NCBI GenBank assembly: GCA_946548065.1
Contig: CAMNPM010000011.1
Span: forward strand, 1 to 55,648
DNA: 55,648 nt
Direction: 5' to 3'
DNA from: an uncultured Prevotella sp.
Lineage (GTDB): Bacteria; Bacteroidota; Bacteroidia; Bacteroidales; Bacteroidaceae
Under the pieces are notes generated by a model. The model saw only the letters and a program-made list of their open reading frames with translations, did not search any database and was not told the DNA's origin. Every line of letters begins with the position of its first letter. The stretch's first letter is position 1. Made by a program: the position numbers and the translations under genes. Shown here in pieces: positions 41,751 through 54,398 of this stretch.

Positions 41751-43754
41751 TTAGATGCCTGACACCACAAAACGAGTACCTTGGGTATATTCTGAGTCGA
41801 GGACGAGGCTATATCCCATAGATACTGCAAGACGGCGAGCCAGAGAGAGACCGATGCCAAGACTGTGCTCATCGGCTGACAGACGGACAAAGGGGTCAAA
41901 AATACGCTCAGCATCATCAGCAGAAATAACAGGGCCTTCGTTGCTGACGGCAATAGAATAGGTTTCGTCAGTATCTGCATAGCAGCTCATCAGCACCTTG
42001 CCACCGGTAGCATACTTATCGGCATTGTCGAGCAGACAGTCTAACAACTCATGCAACATCGGGCTGACAACGACCGTCGCGTCTTCAGGCACTGTGGTGC
42101 TGAACTCCATATCCAACGTGCGGTTCTTGTCTATCGCAGAAGGGTGCAGGTCGTAGCTGTTCAGGATCGACCGTACCATTTCATTCAACCCCATCCTGTC
42201 CTGTTTTGGTGTAGGCACATCATCGCCATAGAGACTAAACAGAACTAACTGATTCGTAGAGGTGGCCACATGGTAGGCATCACGGCACACACCAGTGCGC
42301 AGCTGCATATATTCTTCGTGTGGTATCTGTCCGTTTGAGTCGATTATCAGCTCTGCTGTATTAATCAGGGTAAATAGCGGAGAGCGTAGCGCATTGATGC
42401 AGATTTGCTTCTCTTCGTCGGTAATACCTGCCTCCCCCTGGGCGTAGGAGTCGAGCATAGGATCCATCAGCGACTCTATGGTTCGTGCGGCATTGAGGAT
42501 GTCACTGTACCGTTTGGGACGCTCCTCGGGCTTAAGCAGGAAATTCGGGTTGTTGAAAACGCGTGCATAGCCCCTCAACACACTAATAGGCGACTTCAAC
42601 TTATCCTGTATCGTGCTGACAAAGGCCCGACGGATGGCCTGTCCGGCCTCTGTGCGACGACGCGCCTCCTGCAACTGTAGGAACTGCTCCTTCAGACGCC
42701 TGTTCTTCTTGTGGCGATAGACAAGCATACCTGCAAGCAGGCCAATGATAGCCAGTGCCATCAGGCCAACGATGACCAACTGCATGCGCCTCTTCTCAGC
42801 CTTTTCCTGTTCGTACTGAAACATGTCGATGTCGTGAGTCATATCCATCAAGTGTTGCTCTAACGACTCGCGCTCGTCAACAAGCATAAGGCTGTCCTTT
42901 AACTTAGAAGCTTGCAAGGCCTGATGCCAGTCGCCCATCTCCTCAAAGACGTTGATGCGCAGCTCCGTAGCTGTCAGTGGCACTTTGATGGAGTCGCACC
43001 AAGCGAGTGCCTGCTGATAGTTTTTCTGCAAAAGGTTGTGGCACACCATCACCTGTTCGAGGTTGGCAGCATTAAACTGCCCGGGCTGGTGGTGACGGAT
43101 GCTGTCATAACGTGTGAAATAGCGGTAGAAGGATTCTCGGTCGCCCATCTTGTTGGCAATGATGCACCGATACCCCAGTACACCGCTCTCGTAGATCGGA
43201 TTTCTCAGCATCTGCTGGGGCAGGCTGTCGAGGCAGGCCATAGCCTCAGCGGGACGGCTGAAACTAAGTGACTGGGCCAGCGAGAGATAAGCGTTGAACA
43301 ATGCCACGGAATCTTTCTCGGCATCAATGTTCCTAAGCGCTCGCCTGAAGTATTTCTCACCCACCTCAGGCTGGTTGCAGTTGTTGAAGAAAATGCCCAG
43401 CCCCATGTTGGACATATAAAGATACTGTTCCTGATGACGATTCTTCATATCTTCGGTAAGACGGTGGATTTCGGCATAGGCACGATGAAACCGCTTATGG
43501 TTCACCTCGTATATTACACGGTTCATCCACGTGCGGTAATACGTTGCCCAGTCCTGACGTTTCTTCAGGTGAGCCATAAGCGTCTGATGAGCCTCGTAGA
43601 ACGTTGAATCGCTGCCACTGGCCTGTGCCTCATAAAGACGCCGTATCATTTGCTCTTGTGCCGAGGGGCGCTGTTGCTGGGCTGCAGGCCTGTCCTGGGC
43701 TGCGAGGGTTATACTCGCTGCCAGCAGCACCACGATGAAAGCTATATTCTTCAT
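41751..43754 (-). CDS. TPR membrane sensor with degenerate histidine-kinase domains
   Basis: The 667-residue protein has a signal peptide (ending LAAQ), periplasmic TPR-like helices (about residues 30-300), a coiled coil, one membrane segment (about 325-345) and a cytoplasmic kinase-like part. At the HisKA position the text is FVSTIQDKLKSP, so the phosphoacceptor is Asp384 instead of His. A second DHp-like stretch, ICINALRSPL, has Asn454 there. The ATPase keeps the N-box (LLDNADKYA) and G2 (LGIGLSLARR), but G1 is VSNEGPV, lacking the usual Asp. It is therefore probably a pseudokinase or ATP-binding signal relay. No response regulator is adjacent. The MKNIAF start is preferred for the signal peptide; 43793 is possible. 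Confidence 0.7.
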   Translation of the reverse strand: MKNIAFIVVLLAASITLAAQDRPAAQQQRPSAQEQMIRRLYEAQASGSDSTFYEAHQTLMAHLKKRQDWATYYRTWMNRVIYEVNHKRFHRAYAEIHRLTEDMKNRHQEQYLYMSNMGLGIFFNNCNQPEVGEKYFRRALRNIDAEKDSVALFNAYLSLAQSLSFSRPAEAMACLDSLPQQMLRNPIYESGVLGYRCIIANKMGDRESFYRYFTRYDSIRHHQPGQFNAANLEQVMVCHNLLQKNYQQALAWCDSIKVPLTATELRINVFEEMGDWHQALQASKLKDSLMLVDERESLEQHLMDMTHDIDMFQYEQEKAEKRRMQLVIVGLMALAIIGLLAGMLVYRHKKNRRLKEQFLQLQEARRRTEAGQAIRRAFVSTIQDKLKSPISVLRGYARVFNNPNFLLKPEERPKRYSDILNAARTIESLMDPMLDSYAQGEAGITDEEKQICINALRSPLFTLINTAELIIDSNGQIPHEEYMQLRTGVCRDAYHVATSTNQLVLFSLYGDDVPTPKQDRMGLNEMVRSILNSYDLHPSAIDKNRTLDMEFSTTVPEDATVVVSPMLHELLDCLLDNADKYATGGKVLMSCYADTDETYSIAVSNEGPVISADDAERIFDPFVRLSADEHSLGIGLSLARRLAVSMGYSLVLDSEYTQGTRFVVSGI

Positions 43755-43822
43755 ATATAATATCATTATTTGTTTCAGCTGGTTAAGATTCATGTATCTT
43801 CAATCTATATTAAATCATGCTG

Positions 43823-43830
43823 CAAAATTA
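43823..43830 (-). promoter_or_regulatory. -7 promoter element TAATTTTG (reverse)
   Basis: Reverse TAnnTTTG box upstream of the TPR kinase-like gene. The divergent region 43831-43967 shows nothing else. Confidence 0.6.
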
Positions 43831-43967
43831 CAAAACTTTTCAGACACATGCAAGAATTAAGATACCTTCATATAGCACTTTTTGCTTATTCTGAAACAAT
43901 TTTTGCTGATTTTGCAAGTGAAATCGTGATTTCTGCGATTTTTCTTTGCATTTCGCTCAATTTGCAC

Positions 43968-43975
43968 TATCTTTG
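43968..43975 (+). promoter_or_regulatory. -7 promoter element TATCTTTG close to dprA start
   Basis: Exact box eight bases before the ATG at 43984; the leader would be a few bases at most. Confidence 0.7.
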
Positions 43976-43983
43976 TCGGCAAT

Positions 43984-47939
<3,956 letters not shown>

Positions 47940-47970
47940 CTATATTAAAGTGAATAAATAATAATAGATG

Positions 47971-47978
47971 CAAAGGTA
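47971..47978 (-). promoter_or_regulatory. -7 promoter element TACCTTTG (reverse)
   Basis: Exact reverse box 35 bp upstream of the LacZ-type gene. Confidence 0.7.
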
Positions 47979-48063
47979 AGAAAGAAAAAAGCATCACCAT
48001 CAATTCCTTTTGTCTTTTAGCATATATTAACGCCTGAGACATGAATACTTCAGAAAGTTGAAT

Positions 48064-48071
48064 TACCTTTG
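48064..48071 (+). promoter_or_regulatory. -7 promoter element TACCTTTG
   Basis: Exact box 74 bp before the DUF2147 ATG. It rejects a longer frame that begins before it. Confidence 0.65.
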
Positions 48072-48144
48072 CAGGCATAAAACAACCAGGGTATACCAGA
48101 TAAGGACAAATGGATACTATTCACATTTAAATTATAATAACAAA

Positions 48145-48540
48145 ATGAAAAGAGTATTTTTTGGTATTGTACTTCTGTTGCTTGCAGTAGCAGGCTATTC
48201 GCAGGACATCAAAGGGAAGTGGGTCACCGAGGCAGGCGACGCACAAGTGGAAATCTATGAGCAGAACGGCAAGGTGAACGGCAAGATAGTCTGGCTGGCT
48301 AAAGGACCTGACACCAAAGACGTGCACAACAAGAACGAGAAACTGCGCAGCAGAAAGCTCATGGGAGTCAACATCCTCACAGGCCTGACCAAGAAGGAAG
48401 ACAAATGGGAGGGCGGACGCATCTACAACCCCAAGAACGGTAAGGACTACAAGTGCGCCATCTGGCTGGAAGGAGACAAGCTGAAGGTGCGCGGATACAT
48501 CGGCTTCCTGTATGAGACGCAAACTTGGAAGAGAAAATAA
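48145..48540 (+). CDS. DUF2147 exported protein
   Basis: The 131-residue protein has a signal peptide (residues 1-20, ending GYSQ). It matches DUF2147: DIKGKWVTEAGDAQVEIYEQNGKVNGKIVWL, LMGVNILTGLTKKEDKWEGGRIYNPKNGKDYKC, ending VRGYIGFLYETQTWKR. The family is a lipocalin-like small barrel of unknown function and is usually periplasmic. It stands alone and is closed by a strong hairpin terminator shared with the convergent hydrolase gene. Confidence 0.85.
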   Translation: MKRVFFGIVLLLLAVAGYSQDIKGKWVTEAGDAQVEIYEQNGKVNGKIVWLAKGPDTKDVHNKNEKLRSRKLMGVNILTGLTKKEDKWEGGRIYNPKNGKDYKCAIWLEGDKLKVRGYIGFLYETQTWKRK

Positions 48541-48550
48541 GAAGAACATT

Positions 48551-48593
48551 CATTAGGTCTGCACTCCACTGCTGTTCGGATGCAGACCTAATG
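48551..48593. terminator. Bidirectional terminator, perfect 13-bp stem
   Basis: CATTAGGTCTGCA (48551-48563) pairs with 48581-48593 around a 17-base loop, between the convergent DUF2147 and hydrolase genes. Confidence 0.75.
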
Positions 48594-48595
48594 AT

Positions 48596-49414
48596 TTAGA
48601 AACTCTTCAGCCAGGCCTTCAGGTCGAGCATCATCTCGAAGTGGTAGGCAAACGACTGCCGTATGCCAAAGCCATGACCGCCCGTAGGGTAGATGTGCAT
48701 CGAGGCTGGGACACCATGGGTGTAGAGCTGTTCGTAATAGTTGAGGCTGTTGACGGGCAGCACCACCCGGTCGTCGTGTGCCAGAGCGAGGAAGCATCGT
48801 GGCGTATGCTTGCCAATGTGCTGCTCGTTGCAGTATTCGTTCATCAGCTTGCGCTTGGGAGCCTTGCCCAGCAGGTTGTTGCGCGAACCTTGATGCGTGG
48901 TACCTTGCTCCATCGAGATGACGGGGTAGAAGAGTATCTGGAAGTTGGGAGCAGCATCGCCCGAGGCATGGGTGGCCACAGTAGAAGCCAGATGTCCGCC
49001 GGCCGAGAAGCCCATGATGCCTATGTCCTGTGGGTTGATGTGCCAGGCCTGCGCGTTGCGGCGTACCAGTCGGATGGCCTCTTCTGCATCCTCGGCAGGT
49101 ACGCGGTAGTGGCCGTGGGGCATGCGGTATTTCAGTACGATGAGCGCAATGCCCTGTCCGTTGAAGAACGGTGCCCAGTCGAGTCCCTCATGCTGCATGG
49201 CCAGGTGCTGGTAGCCACCGCCAGGACAGCAGACAATAGCGCGGCCGGTGGCCTTGCCGGCATCGGGCAGGAAGACGGTGACCTTCGCCATGTCGGCAGG
49301 GTCGCCATTGCTGGTACGAGGGCCTTCTGGCCATAGGTTTATCTCTTCGCCTTTTTGGGCACAACAAGTAATGAACGGGAGGAACATCAACAGTAAAAGC
49401 AGTAATTTTTTCAT
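48596..49414 (-). CDS. Exported alpha/beta hydrolase (esterase, acetyl xylan esterase-like)
   Basis: The 272-residue protein has a signal peptide (ending TCCAQ). The BD-FAE/acetyl esterase pattern follows: AIVCCPGGGYQHLAM (oxyanion), nucleophile Ser in IMGFSAGGHLAST, the acidic residue in LALAHDDRVV, and His in PTGGHGFGI. Such enzymes remove acetyl or other ester groups from plant polysaccharides. Together with the divergent SGNH O-acetylesterase gene (promoters 13 bp apart) it suggests a de-esterification pair. Polysaccharide substrate is inferred. Confidence 0.85.
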   Translation of the reverse strand: MKKLLLLLLMFLPFITCCAQKGEEINLWPEGPRTSNGDPADMAKVTVFLPDAGKATGRAIVCCPGGGYQHLAMQHEGLDWAPFFNGQGIALIVLKYRMPHGHYRVPAEDAEEAIRLVRRNAQAWHINPQDIGIMGFSAGGHLASTVATHASGDAAPNFQILFYPVISMEQGTTHQGSRNNLLGKAPKRKLMNEYCNEQHIGKHTPRCFLALAHDDRVVLPVNSLNYYEQLYTHGVPASMHIYPTGGHGFGIRQSFAYHFEMMLDLKAWLKSF

Positions 49415-49434
49415 AATTCTTGGGTTTAATGCTG

Positions 49435-49442
49435 CAAAGTTA
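49435..49442 (-). promoter_or_regulatory. -7 promoter element TAACTTTG (reverse)
   Basis: Reverse box for the alpha/beta hydrolase, back to back with the forward box at 49455. Confidence 0.65.
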
Positions 49443-49454
49443 CAAATTTTTGTT

Positions 49455-49462
49455 TACCTTTG
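49455..49462 (+). promoter_or_regulatory. -7 promoter element TACCTTTG
   Basis: Exact box 31 bp before the O-acetylesterase ATG at 49493. Confidence 0.75.
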
Positions 49463-49492
49463 CAGCAAGAAACAGCTAAAAACTTTAATACG

Positions 49493-50950
49493 ATGCGTAA
49501 AAAGATTCTTTTGACAGTATTGTCGTTGTTTGCAATGAGTGCTCAAGCAAAGGTGAAGTTGCCCCATCTGGTAAGCGACAACATGATTATCCAGCAGCAG
49601 ACCGACGTTCGTCTGTGGGGATGGGCCAAGGCTGGCAGCAAGGTTGTTGCCACCACGTCGTGGTCCGACCAGCGCAGCGTGGCCAAGGTTGACAAGGATG
49701 GCCGCTGGCTGCTGACCGTGCGCTCGCCCAAAGCCAGCTACGAGCCGCTGACCATCACCTTCGACGATGGTGACGGAGCTGTGACCATTCAGAACGTGTT
49801 GGCCGGAGAGGTGTGGGTATGTGCCGGACAGTCGAACATGGAGATGCCCGTCAAGGGGTTTGGCAACTGCCCTGTGCTCAACTACAATCAAGAGGTGCTC
49901 AACGCTGCCGGCCGCTGTCAGGTGCGCTCAGCCAAGATTCCAAGCATCATGCGCATGACTCCCCAGGAAGATGCCGACACCAGGTGGCGCGAGTGCTCGC
50001 CACAGACCGTCAGCGAGTTCTCGGCAACGGGATATTTCTTTGCCAAGCTGGTGAACAAAGCCCTCGACATCCCCGTGGGACTGATTGAGGCCAACAAGGG
50101 CGGCTCGCGTGTAGAGAGCTGGCTGACAAAGGAGAATCTGGAGAAATATACCAAAGAACCTACCGACACGATGGGCATCGTGAACTTCAAGAAGGAATGG
50201 GACTATCATCGTGCGCTGGTATGGGGCAACGGTACGTTCAACCCCATCCTGAACTATACGGTGAAGGGCATCCTCTTCTATCAGGGCTGCTCGAACGTGG
50301 GCGACCCTGGCAATCAGTACTCAGAGCGTCTGAAGCTGCTGGTGGAGCAATGGCGGGCACAGTTCAAGCTGGGCAACATCCCATTCTACTTCGTGCAGAT
50401 AGCACCCTATGACAGCGGCAACAAGCAAGGCACATGGAACGCCATGCTGCAGGAACAACAGTTCCGCGCCTCGCAGATCATCCCCAATAGTGGGCTGGTG
50501 TGTACCAACGATGCCGTTTACCCGTATGAAGGAACTCAGATACATCCTGCACAGAAACAGAAGGTAGGGCAACGCTTGGCCTACCTGGCCCTGAACAAGA
50601 CCTACGGTATGGAGAGCGTCATCTGCGAGAGCCCTTCGTTCAAGGATATGCAGGTGAAGGGCGACACGGTGATGATACACCTCAACAACGAGTATGGCGG
50701 GATTAGTCGGTTTGAGGACATACAAGGTTTCGAGGTGGCAGGCAGCGACCGCGTGTTCCATCCTGCCACGGCGGCTCATTTCTGGCAGCCCGGCGGCGGC
50801 TACTGGGACGAGTGCATCACGATAACGAGCCCCCAGGTGAAGAATCCCGTTGCCGTGCGTTACTGCTTCCGCAACTGGCAGCTCGGCAACCTGGCCAATC
50901 AGGGCGGACTGCCACTCTTCCCCTTCCGTACAGACAACTGGGAGCAGTAA
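49493..50950 (+). CDS. Sialate/carbohydrate O-acetylesterase (SGNH family)
   Basis: The 485-residue protein has a signal peptide (ending AMSAQA). A beta-rich N-terminal region (VKLPHLVSDNMIIQQQTDVRLWGWA) precedes the SGNH esterase core. Block I is VCAGQSNMEMP with the catalytic serine. Later come FYQGCSNVGDP and the Asp/His block YEGTQIHPAQKQKVGQRLA. The family removes O-acetyl groups from sialic acids, xylan or pectin. The pectin genes in the window favour a plant-glycan role, though sialate is possible. The 50951-50977 gap after it is a purine-rich repeat. Confidence 0.85.
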   Translation: MRKKILLTVLSLFAMSAQAKVKLPHLVSDNMIIQQQTDVRLWGWAKAGSKVVATTSWSDQRSVAKVDKDGRWLLTVRSPKASYEPLTITFDDGDGAVTIQNVLAGEVWVCAGQSNMEMPVKGFGNCPVLNYNQEVLNAAGRCQVRSAKIPSIMRMTPQEDADTRWRECSPQTVSEFSATGYFFAKLVNKALDIPVGLIEANKGGSRVESWLTKENLEKYTKEPTDTMGIVNFKKEWDYHRALVWGNGTFNPILNYTVKGILFYQGCSNVGDPGNQYSERLKLLVEQWRAQFKLGNIPFYFVQIAPYDSGNKQGTWNAMLQEQQFRASQIIPNSGLVCTNDAVYPYEGTQIHPAQKQKVGQRLAYLALNKTYGMESVICESPSFKDMQVKGDTVMIHLNNEYGGISRFEDIQGFEVAGSDRVFHPATAAHFWQPGGGYWDECITITSPQVKNPVAVRYCFRNWQLGNLANQGGLPLFPFRTDNWEQ

Positions 50951-50977
50951 GGTGAGAGTTGAGAGATGAGAGGTGAG

Positions 50978-51511
50978 ATGGGTCATCCATTAGAGATATT
51001 CAGATATTGCCCTGTATGTGGCAGTGAGCATTTCCTGGTCAACAACTTCAAGAGCAAGAAGTGTCAGGACTGCGGCTTCACGTATTATGCCAACCCCTGC
51101 TCCGCCACCGCCGCCTTTATCGTGAACGACCGCGACGAGATGCTGGTGGTGAGGCGCGGCAAAGAGCCTGCCAAGGGTACGCTCGACCTTCCTGGCGGAT
51201 TCGTTGACATGGGTGAGACGGTGGAGGAAGGCATGCGCAGGGAAATCAAGGAAGAAACGGGCCTGGAGGTGAAGGACATCCAGTATCTTTTCTCCTCCCC
51301 CAATATATATATGTATAGCGGCATGGGTGTCCACACACTCGACATGGACTTTCTGGTGCCAGTGGAAGGAAGCTCTATACCAGTCACCGCTGCCGACGAT
51401 GCTGCTGAGGCCTTATGGATACCCATCAGCCAGGTGAACCCTGCCGACTTCGGACTCACCAGCATCCGCAACGCTGTTATCCGCTTCCTCAGCGACCGCG
51501 ATAGTACATAA
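50978..51511 (+). CDS. Nudix hydrolase with N-terminal zinc ribbon
   Basis: The 177-residue protein starts with a zinc ribbon (YCPVCGSEHF...KKCQDCGFTYYANP) like that of the NudC/NADH pyrophosphatase group. A Nudix domain follows with the box GGFVDMGETVEEGMRREIKEETGLEV. It hydrolyses a nucleoside diphosphate linked to another group; the short length (NudC is about 250) leaves the substrate open. An upstream ATG at 50966 adds four residues encoded by a GAGA-type repeat and is less likely. The promoter of the next gene overlaps its stop codon. Confidence 0.85.
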   Translation: MGHPLEIFRYCPVCGSEHFLVNNFKSKKCQDCGFTYYANPCSATAAFIVNDRDEMLVVRRGKEPAKGTLDLPGGFVDMGETVEEGMRREIKEETGLEVKDIQYLFSSPNIYMYSGMGVHTLDMDFLVPVEGSSIPVTAADDAAEALWIPISQVNPADFGLTSIRNAVIRFLSDRDST

Positions 51512-51516
51512 GTTTG
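51509..51516 (+). promoter_or_regulatory. -7 promoter element TAAGTTTG over the Nudix stop codon
   Basis: Matches TAnnTTTG and starts on the TAA stop of the Nudix gene, 17 bp before the regulator ATG. Confidence 0.5.
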
Positions 51517-51532
51517 TACCTATTTATTGATG

Positions 51533-53149
51533 ATGAAACAGCAGCTTGCATATATCATGCTATTGGTGGTGGCTATGATGGGATGCACCACAGAGGGCGA
51601 ACGGGCGCAGATGCGCTCAGGCCTCGACAGCATCAACTCGCGCAACCGCAACGACCAGCCCTTCACCGTACAGGATGTAGCGCCCTATGTCCGCTTCTTC
51701 GATGACCACGGCACACCCAACGACCGTCTGCTGGCCCACTACCTGCTGGGCCGCGCCTACTACGAACACGGCGAGGCCCCCATGGCCTTGGAGTGCTATC
51801 ACGATGCCGTAGAGTGTGCCGACACCACCTCAGCCGACTGCAACTACGCCCAGCTGGCCAGGGTGTATGGGCAGATGGCAGAGATATTCTACCACCAAGG
51901 ACTCTATCGGCAACAGCTTGAACTTGGCAAGCAATCAGTGAAATATGCATGGTTAGGAAGGGACACCCTTGCCGCACTAATGAGTTATGAGCAAGAAAGC
52001 TATGCATACAAAGAACTTGGACTAAGTGACTCTTCAATAGCTATAATAGAAGATGTTTCTAAACAGTATTCCGAGCATGGCTATTATTCCCATGCTGCTA
52101 TTGCCTTGGGAGGTAATTTACGTGAGCTCTTAGCAAAAGGTGAATATAAGAAAGCCAGAAACTATATTGAAATATATGAATCCAACTCTGGCCTTTTTGA
52201 TGCAAATGGCAATATTGATGCAGGAAGAGAAATATACTATTATTATAAAGGTTTGTTGTATTTAAAGGAGTCTCAGCTAGATTCGGCAGAATACTGGTTC
52301 AGAAAAGTACTAAATGATGGAATGGACTACTACAGTAAGAATTCTGGAGCATATGGACTTGCAAAACTCTACTTACAACGGCACATGAATGATTCTGCCA
52401 TAAAATACTATGCTCATTCCTATGCCATGAATGATTCGGCATATCGGAATATGGCAACGAATACGATTGCTAGGATGCAAGCTATGTTTGACTATTCACG
52501 GCACCAAGCTGCTGCAATTCGAGAACATGAGAAGGCAACTCAAGCTAGCAGACAGCTACTACTAAGCCTTATAGTGCTATTGACAATTACACTTACAGCG
52601 TCCTGGCTATATATAGCACGCAGACAAGTCATTGACAATCATAGAAGGACAGCATCAGAGCTAAACACTGTCAGAGAAGAACTGGCAGAGCTCCGGCTAA
52701 ACAATTCTGCCAATGAACAATCTATCAAAGAGAAAGAGTTGAGGATAACACAGTTAGAACAAAAATTGGGCAAATATGCCAGATTAGTATATTTCGGTGC
52801 CGTAAAGGCAGAAAACGATTTACAGCTTTCACCTAATTATCAAAGGATAAAGGCTTCCGTCTACAAAGGACAACTGCTTCAGGAACGCGACTGGACTCTC
52901 ACCTATCAACTGACAGAGGAATATTTACCTGGCTACACAGACTTTTTGAACTCAAACTTGAAACGGGATTCTATCGAATATCGTGTATGCCTGCTGCTTC
53001 GTTTGCACTTCAAAGCTGGCGAAATAGCAAACGCACTCAGCGTAACACCTCCCTATATCTCAAAAGTCAGCACGGCAGTGCTTGCCAATCTTTTCGGGAA
53101 AAGAGGTAGTTCAAAGGAATTATCCAAGGAACTAATCAAAATCAGTTGA
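51533..53149 (+). CDS. TPR-membrane-HTH regulator with mosaic composition
   Basis: The 538-residue protein begins with a signal peptide and possible lipobox (VAMMGCTT). TPR helices run to about residue 340, then a membrane segment (about 347-367), a coiled coil (about 375-420) and a C-terminal helix-turn-helix-like region (VCLLLRLHFKAGEIANALSVTPPYISKVS). This is the common Bacteroidetes design in which a periplasmic TPR domain controls a cytoplasmic DNA-binding tail. The codons up to about 51900 are GC-rich like the upstream genes; after that the gene is clearly AT-rich to its end. The frame is intact, so this looks like a recombination junction. Confidence 0.75.
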   Translation: MKQQLAYIMLLVVAMMGCTTEGERAQMRSGLDSINSRNRNDQPFTVQDVAPYVRFFDDHGTPNDRLLAHYLLGRAYYEHGEAPMALECYHDAVECADTTSADCNYAQLARVYGQMAEIFYHQGLYRQQLELGKQSVKYAWLGRDTLAALMSYEQESYAYKELGLSDSSIAIIEDVSKQYSEHGYYSHAAIALGGNLRELLAKGEYKKARNYIEIYESNSGLFDANGNIDAGREIYYYYKGLLYLKESQLDSAEYWFRKVLNDGMDYYSKNSGAYGLAKLYLQRHMNDSAIKYYAHSYAMNDSAYRNMATNTIARMQAMFDYSRHQAAAIREHEKATQASRQLLLSLIVLLTITLTASWLYIARRQVIDNHRRTASELNTVREELAELRLNNSANEQSIKEKELRITQLEQKLGKYARLVYFGAVKAENDLQLSPNYQRIKASVYKGQLLQERDWTLTYQLTEEYLPGYTDFLNSNLKRDSIEYRVCLLLRLHFKAGEIANALSVTPPYISKVSTAVLANLFGKRGSSKELSKELIKIS

Positions 53150-53273
53150 ACCAAATTGGTTTATTTTAGGGCAATTTCCTGTGGTAATCGTCTGTATTTC
53201 AGTTGGTTTTACCTAGTTAATTTCTGGTTAATTCTTAAAGTCGATTTTTGTTTCCAGTCTCTGCTTTTTCTTG

Positions 53274-53281
53274 TAATTTTG
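53274..53281 (+). promoter_or_regulatory. -7 promoter element TAATTTTG
   Basis: Box 39 bp before the ATG at 53321. Confidence 0.6.
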
Positions 53282-53320
53282 CAGGTGATTCACTAATAAT
53301 TAACAAAGCTTCTATTGCAT

Positions 53321-53830
53321 ATGAAAAAATTACTATTTATTTTTGTTTCCTTTATTTATTGTATTCCTATATACTCAAATGAAGACGATACTATTCTATA
53401 TTTAAATAGGCTGAAAATAGATAATAAGAAAATCGTTAAGGAGATAAAGCGAAATCTAAAAGACATGAAGGATGTGTACAATCTTTCTGCGCCTAACGAT
53501 ACCTTCTTATTAGCTTTTTATACTATCGATAATTGCTTGTATTTTTCTGTGATTGCAAAGAGCAGGAAAAATATCTGTAAATACGAAATAACTGAAAAAG
53601 ATATTCTTGGATATACTATAATTAAAAATAATTATTTCATTATCTGTGGTGAGAATAATAATCAAATTAAAAAATTGAAAGAGAATCATTTTTCACTTTT
53701 ATTGTCAGATGTTCCACCAGTAATTGATGGCTTTCCTCCTTGTTGGACTTTCAAAATTGAAAAAAATGGAATAACCTTGATAGAAAGGTATATTCCAAAG
53801 GCGAATAATTATCACATAAAATTTCCTTAA
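53321..53830 (+). CDS. Small exported protein, unknown function
   Basis: The 169-residue protein has a signal peptide (about residues 1-19, ending IYSN). The rest is rich in Lys, Asn and Ile with alternating strands (FLLAFYTIDNCLYFSVIAKS, DILGYTIIKNNYFIICGEN). I recognise no family. It has its own promoter, lies in strongly AT-rich DNA, and is followed after 53 bp by another exported or anchored protein. Base use unlike the core genes suggests acquisition from elsewhere. Confidence 0.6.
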   Translation: MKKLLFIFVSFIYCIPIYSNEDDTILYLNRLKIDNKKIVKEIKRNLKDMKDVYNLSAPNDTFLLAFYTIDNCLYFSVIAKSRKNICKYEITEKDILGYTIIKNNYFIICGENNNQIKKLKENHFSLLLSDVPPVIDGFPPCWTFKIEKNGITLIERYIPKANNYHIKFP

Positions 53831-53883
53831 AAGAATCGCAGATCAGGGGACTCTAATTAAAAATAAATTGTTTATATCTTAGT

Positions 53884-54357
53884 ATGAGGAAACGCTATAT
53901 CGTTTGGGGGTTAATTGCTTTTACAATAGCATCATTCTATATTAATAGGAACGTCTATTACGTAGGCAAATGGGACATGTATGTCATAGTAGAAAACAAA
54001 AACAGATACCAGCATGACACTGTTACAGTATTCCTCAGTGATTCGAGATGGTCTTATGGGGACAATTATGTTAAATATTGTCCTGAATCTGCAGAGATGT
54101 CAAATTTACGATTATTTCCTTTCAAAGATACATTATATGCTGTAGAAATGAACATGGAGATTGTAGACATAAAATCGAAGGACTTCCACATTAAACCTGT
54201 CCACCGGATATGGGTAGACAAAATAAGACCTAATAATGGTGACTATTGGTCGGACTCAATTTTTCTAAAAGAAGAAATACCTTATTGGATTAGTGTTAAT
54301 CATAGGCATGGAATATATAAAAGTTGGAAATTTCATTTGGAGTTATTCAAAAACTGA
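53884..54357 (+). CDS. Small membrane-anchored protein, unknown function
   Basis: The 157-residue protein has an N-terminal membrane anchor or uncleaved signal (RKRYIVWGLIAFTIASFYI). A beta-rich domain follows (WDMYVIVENKNRYQHDTVTVFLSD, then LYAVEMNMEIVDI and a final SWKFHLELFKN). I recognise no family. It is in the AT-rich island after the mosaic regulator and just before the dispersed hairpin repeat at 54370. No promoter box was found in the 53-bp gap. Confidence 0.55.
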   Translation: MRKRYIVWGLIAFTIASFYINRNVYYVGKWDMYVIVENKNRYQHDTVTVFLSDSRWSYGDNYVKYCPESAEMSNLRLFPFKDTLYAVEMNMEIVDIKSKDFHIKPVHRIWVDKIRPNNGDYWSDSIFLKEEIPYWISVNHRHGIYKSWKFHLELFKN

Positions 54358-54369
54358 AAAATGATCAAT

Positions 54370-54398
54370 AGATTGCAACGCCACACTCTCGAAGAGAG
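54370..54398 (+). repeat. Third copy of the dispersed hairpin repeat
   Basis: 29 bases match the inverted-repeat ends at 12433 and 12719, including the hairpin CTCTC-GAA-GAGAG (54386-54398). Similarity to the 12433 copy continues for about 25 bases beyond the hairpin. No inverted partner is seen nearby. Confidence 0.7.
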
